Origin: an uncultured Taibaiella sp.
GTDB taxonomy: Bacteria > Bacteroidota > Bacteroidia > Chitinophagales > Chitinophagaceae
DNA length: 7,782 bases
Assembly (NCBI GenBank): GCA_946886975.1
Contig: CAMPJV010000112.1
Coordinates: 1-7,782, forward strand
Direction of reading: 5' to 3'
A program made the translations under genes and the position numbers. Under the pieces are notes generated by a model. It saw only the letters and a list, made by a program, of their open reading frames with translations. It had not been told where the DNA came from and did no database searches. Below are positions 6,997-7,782 of the stretch, piece by piece; position 1 is the first letter of the stretch; each line of letters begins with the position of its first letter.

Positions 6997-7326
6997 ATGG
7001 ATAATTTTGAAGAACGCTGGGCTCAGGTCGAGAAGACACTTGAGGAAAGATTTGGCAAGGTCCCGGACATGGAGGGTATTTTGTTTCTGATCGGAGTCAA
7101 TGAACTGGGGCGGATGCCCGAAAGAAAAAAGTTCACAAAAGAGCAGAAACAGGATTTGATGCATATTGCTGTTTGCAAGCTGTTGAGCCAGCACGGCTAT
7201 TATGAATTTGTTGGTTTGGACGAAGAGGGCTGGCCACACTATCAGGAGGTGGAGGCCGTACCGATTACTGGGTTAGAAGGTCAGGAGCAGTTGTTGAAGG
7301 AGTGTGTGATCACCTATTTTACGTGA
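6997..7326 (+). CDS. Conserved-looking small cytoplasmic protein of unknown function
   Basis: This is a 109-residue soluble, acidic protein with no signal peptide or membrane segment. It resembles a small hypothetical family I recall from Bacteroidota, but I cannot assign a function. Three blocks look well ordered: a hydrophobic helix ILFLIGVNELG (28-38), a mixed helix KQDLMHIAVCKLLS (51-64) and an aromatic stretch GYYEFVGLDEEGWPHY (67-82). The C-terminus is helical and charged. I chose the ATG at 6997 over the in-frame TTG at 6979, because ATG is preferred and the six extra residues add nothing recognisable. The gene is divergent from moxR across 165 bases that should contain both promoters. 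No clear terminator follows it. It is very likely a real gene, given its amino-acid composition and the absence of a competing frame. Confidence 0.72.
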   Translation: MDNFEERWAQVEKTLEERFGKVPDMEGILFLIGVNELGRMPERKKFTKEQKQDLMHIAVCKLLSQHGYYEFVGLDEEGWPHYQEVEAVPITGLEGQEQLLKECVITYFT

Positions 7327-7329
7327 TAA

Positions 7330-7407
7330 GTTGAGGTTAACAGGTGTTGAGTCCCCCGCCGCTTAACAAAAAACATGTTAAGTACTTATAATCATTAGGT
7401 TAAGCAC
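7330..7407. repeat. Cluster of GTTAAG/GTTAAC motifs in an intergenic region
   Basis: GTTAAC (7336-7341), CTTAAC (7362-7367, inverted), GTTAAG (7377-7382) and GTTAAG (7399-7404) occur within about 70 bases. The middle pair forms a 7-bp hairpin, CTTAACA/TGTTAAG, with a 7-base loop but no T tail, so it is not a terminator. GTTGAG is also repeated at 7330-7335 and 7346-7351. The motifs are visible; a role as operator sites is only a possibility. Confidence 0.3.
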
Positions 7408-7414
7408 TGGCTGG

Positions 7415-7448
7415 TTTTAGTTCGGCGATCTTATAGACTTCATTTTTG
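7415..7448 (+). promoter_or_regulatory. Weak candidate promoter of the 3'-terminal exported protein gene
   Basis: CATTTTTG (7441-7448) is one mismatch from TAnnTTTG and lies 20 bases upstream of the ATG at 7469. About 22 bases further upstream, TTTT (7415-7418) only loosely resembles the -33 TTTG. The position is right but the match is imperfect. Confidence 0.3.
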
Positions 7449-7468
7449 TTGCAGAAATTATAAACAAA

Positions 7469-7782
7469 ATGAAGACTCTATCACTAATTCTCGCAGTATT
7501 ATTTTCCTCCTTACTTTTCGCCGGTACGTTTACCTATGATCGTGTCCAGTTTATCGAGACTGGCTCCGACTTCAAGATGAGTCAGCAGGTCGTTGTTGAA
7601 AAAATCGGAACTATCATTCTGGACCGTAATGCTATAATTATTGACGGTAGGGAGTACAAGCTCAGGGAAACAAAGGATCGCTGGAAGTATAGAATTAAAG
7701 GCGGTATTGTTCAGTTAGATTATGACCAGGGCAACCTCGCCGCAGTTCGAATGCATCAATATAACCAGATATATAAGTATTC
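7469..7782 (+). CDS. Small exported protein of unknown function, 3' end beyond the window
   Basis: An ATG at 7469, after the AT-rich stretch ATTATAAACAAA, opens a frame with no stop up to the window edge (104 complete codons). The first 18 or so residues (MKTLSLILAVLFSSLLFA) are a clear Sec signal peptide with one lysine, a leucine-rich core and a small residue at the likely cleavage site. There is no lipobox cysteine, so the product should be periplasmic or secreted rather than a lipoprotein. The mature part is Ile-, Val- and Tyr-rich with short alternating stretches such as KIGTIILDRNAIIIDGREYKL, suggesting beta strands. I recognise no family. The gene is downstream of and co-directional with the 109-residue protein gene, after 142 bases that contain repeated GTTAAG motifs, and is probably separately transcribed. 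Confidence 0.75.
   Translation, partial: MKTLSLILAVLFSSLLFAGTFTYDRVQFIETGSDFKMSQQVVVEKIGTIILDRNAIIIDGREYKLRETKDRWKYRIKGGIVQLDYDQGNLAAVRMHQYNQIYKY

Noticed and set aside
6883..7239. A 118-residue minus-strand frame opposite the small divergent protein
   Set aside because: It covers the opposite strand of a more protein-like frame and the moxR promoter region, and its translation shows no domain-like pattern.
7361..7383. Hairpin CTTAACA/TGTTAAG as a terminator of the 109-residue protein gene
   Set aside because: The stem is short and AT-rich and is not followed by a T run on either strand.

Overview
The window looks like ordinary chromosomal DNA of a Bacteroidota bacterium, most likely close to Chitinophagaceae (the family level is inference). 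Four things support this. A secreted protein ends in a type IX secretion (T9SS) sorting domain. A small membrane protein has the typical DUF4293 tail. Two genes are preceded by exact copies of the Bacteroidota -7 promoter element TAnnTTTG. No gene has a convincing Shine-Dalgarno sequence before its start. Base composition looks even throughout, and I see no mobile element, tRNA, rRNA or CRISPR array.

Layout from left to right. On the + strand, the 3' part of ychF (translation-associated ATPase) ends at a strong UUCG-capped terminator. Next comes a 469-residue exported protein with degenerate YD-type repeats and a T9SS sorting domain, followed by its own terminator. Then comes pepP (Xaa-Pro aminopeptidase), whose start codon lies in the right arm of a perfect 10-bp inverted repeat. 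pepP converges on a leftward pair, serS (seryl-tRNA synthetase) then a DUF4293 membrane protein. The two transcription units share a bidirectional terminator whose outer stem contains both stop codons.

Further right, a MoxR-type AAA+ ATPase is also read leftward, as a separate unit upstream of serS. It is not followed by the DUF58 and von Willebrand factor A partners that usually accompany moxR. Divergent from it is a 109-residue conserved-looking protein of unknown function. The window ends inside a small exported protein that is open at its 3' end.

Functionally this is mostly housekeeping: translation (YchF, SerS), peptide turnover (PepP) and an ATPase chaperone (MoxR), with a few envelope or secreted proteins. 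I found no convincing new multi-gene system. The points most worth a second look are the pepP start-codon hairpin, the orphan MoxR with its divergent unknown neighbour, the YD-repeat T9SS protein, and the terminator that carries two stop codons.
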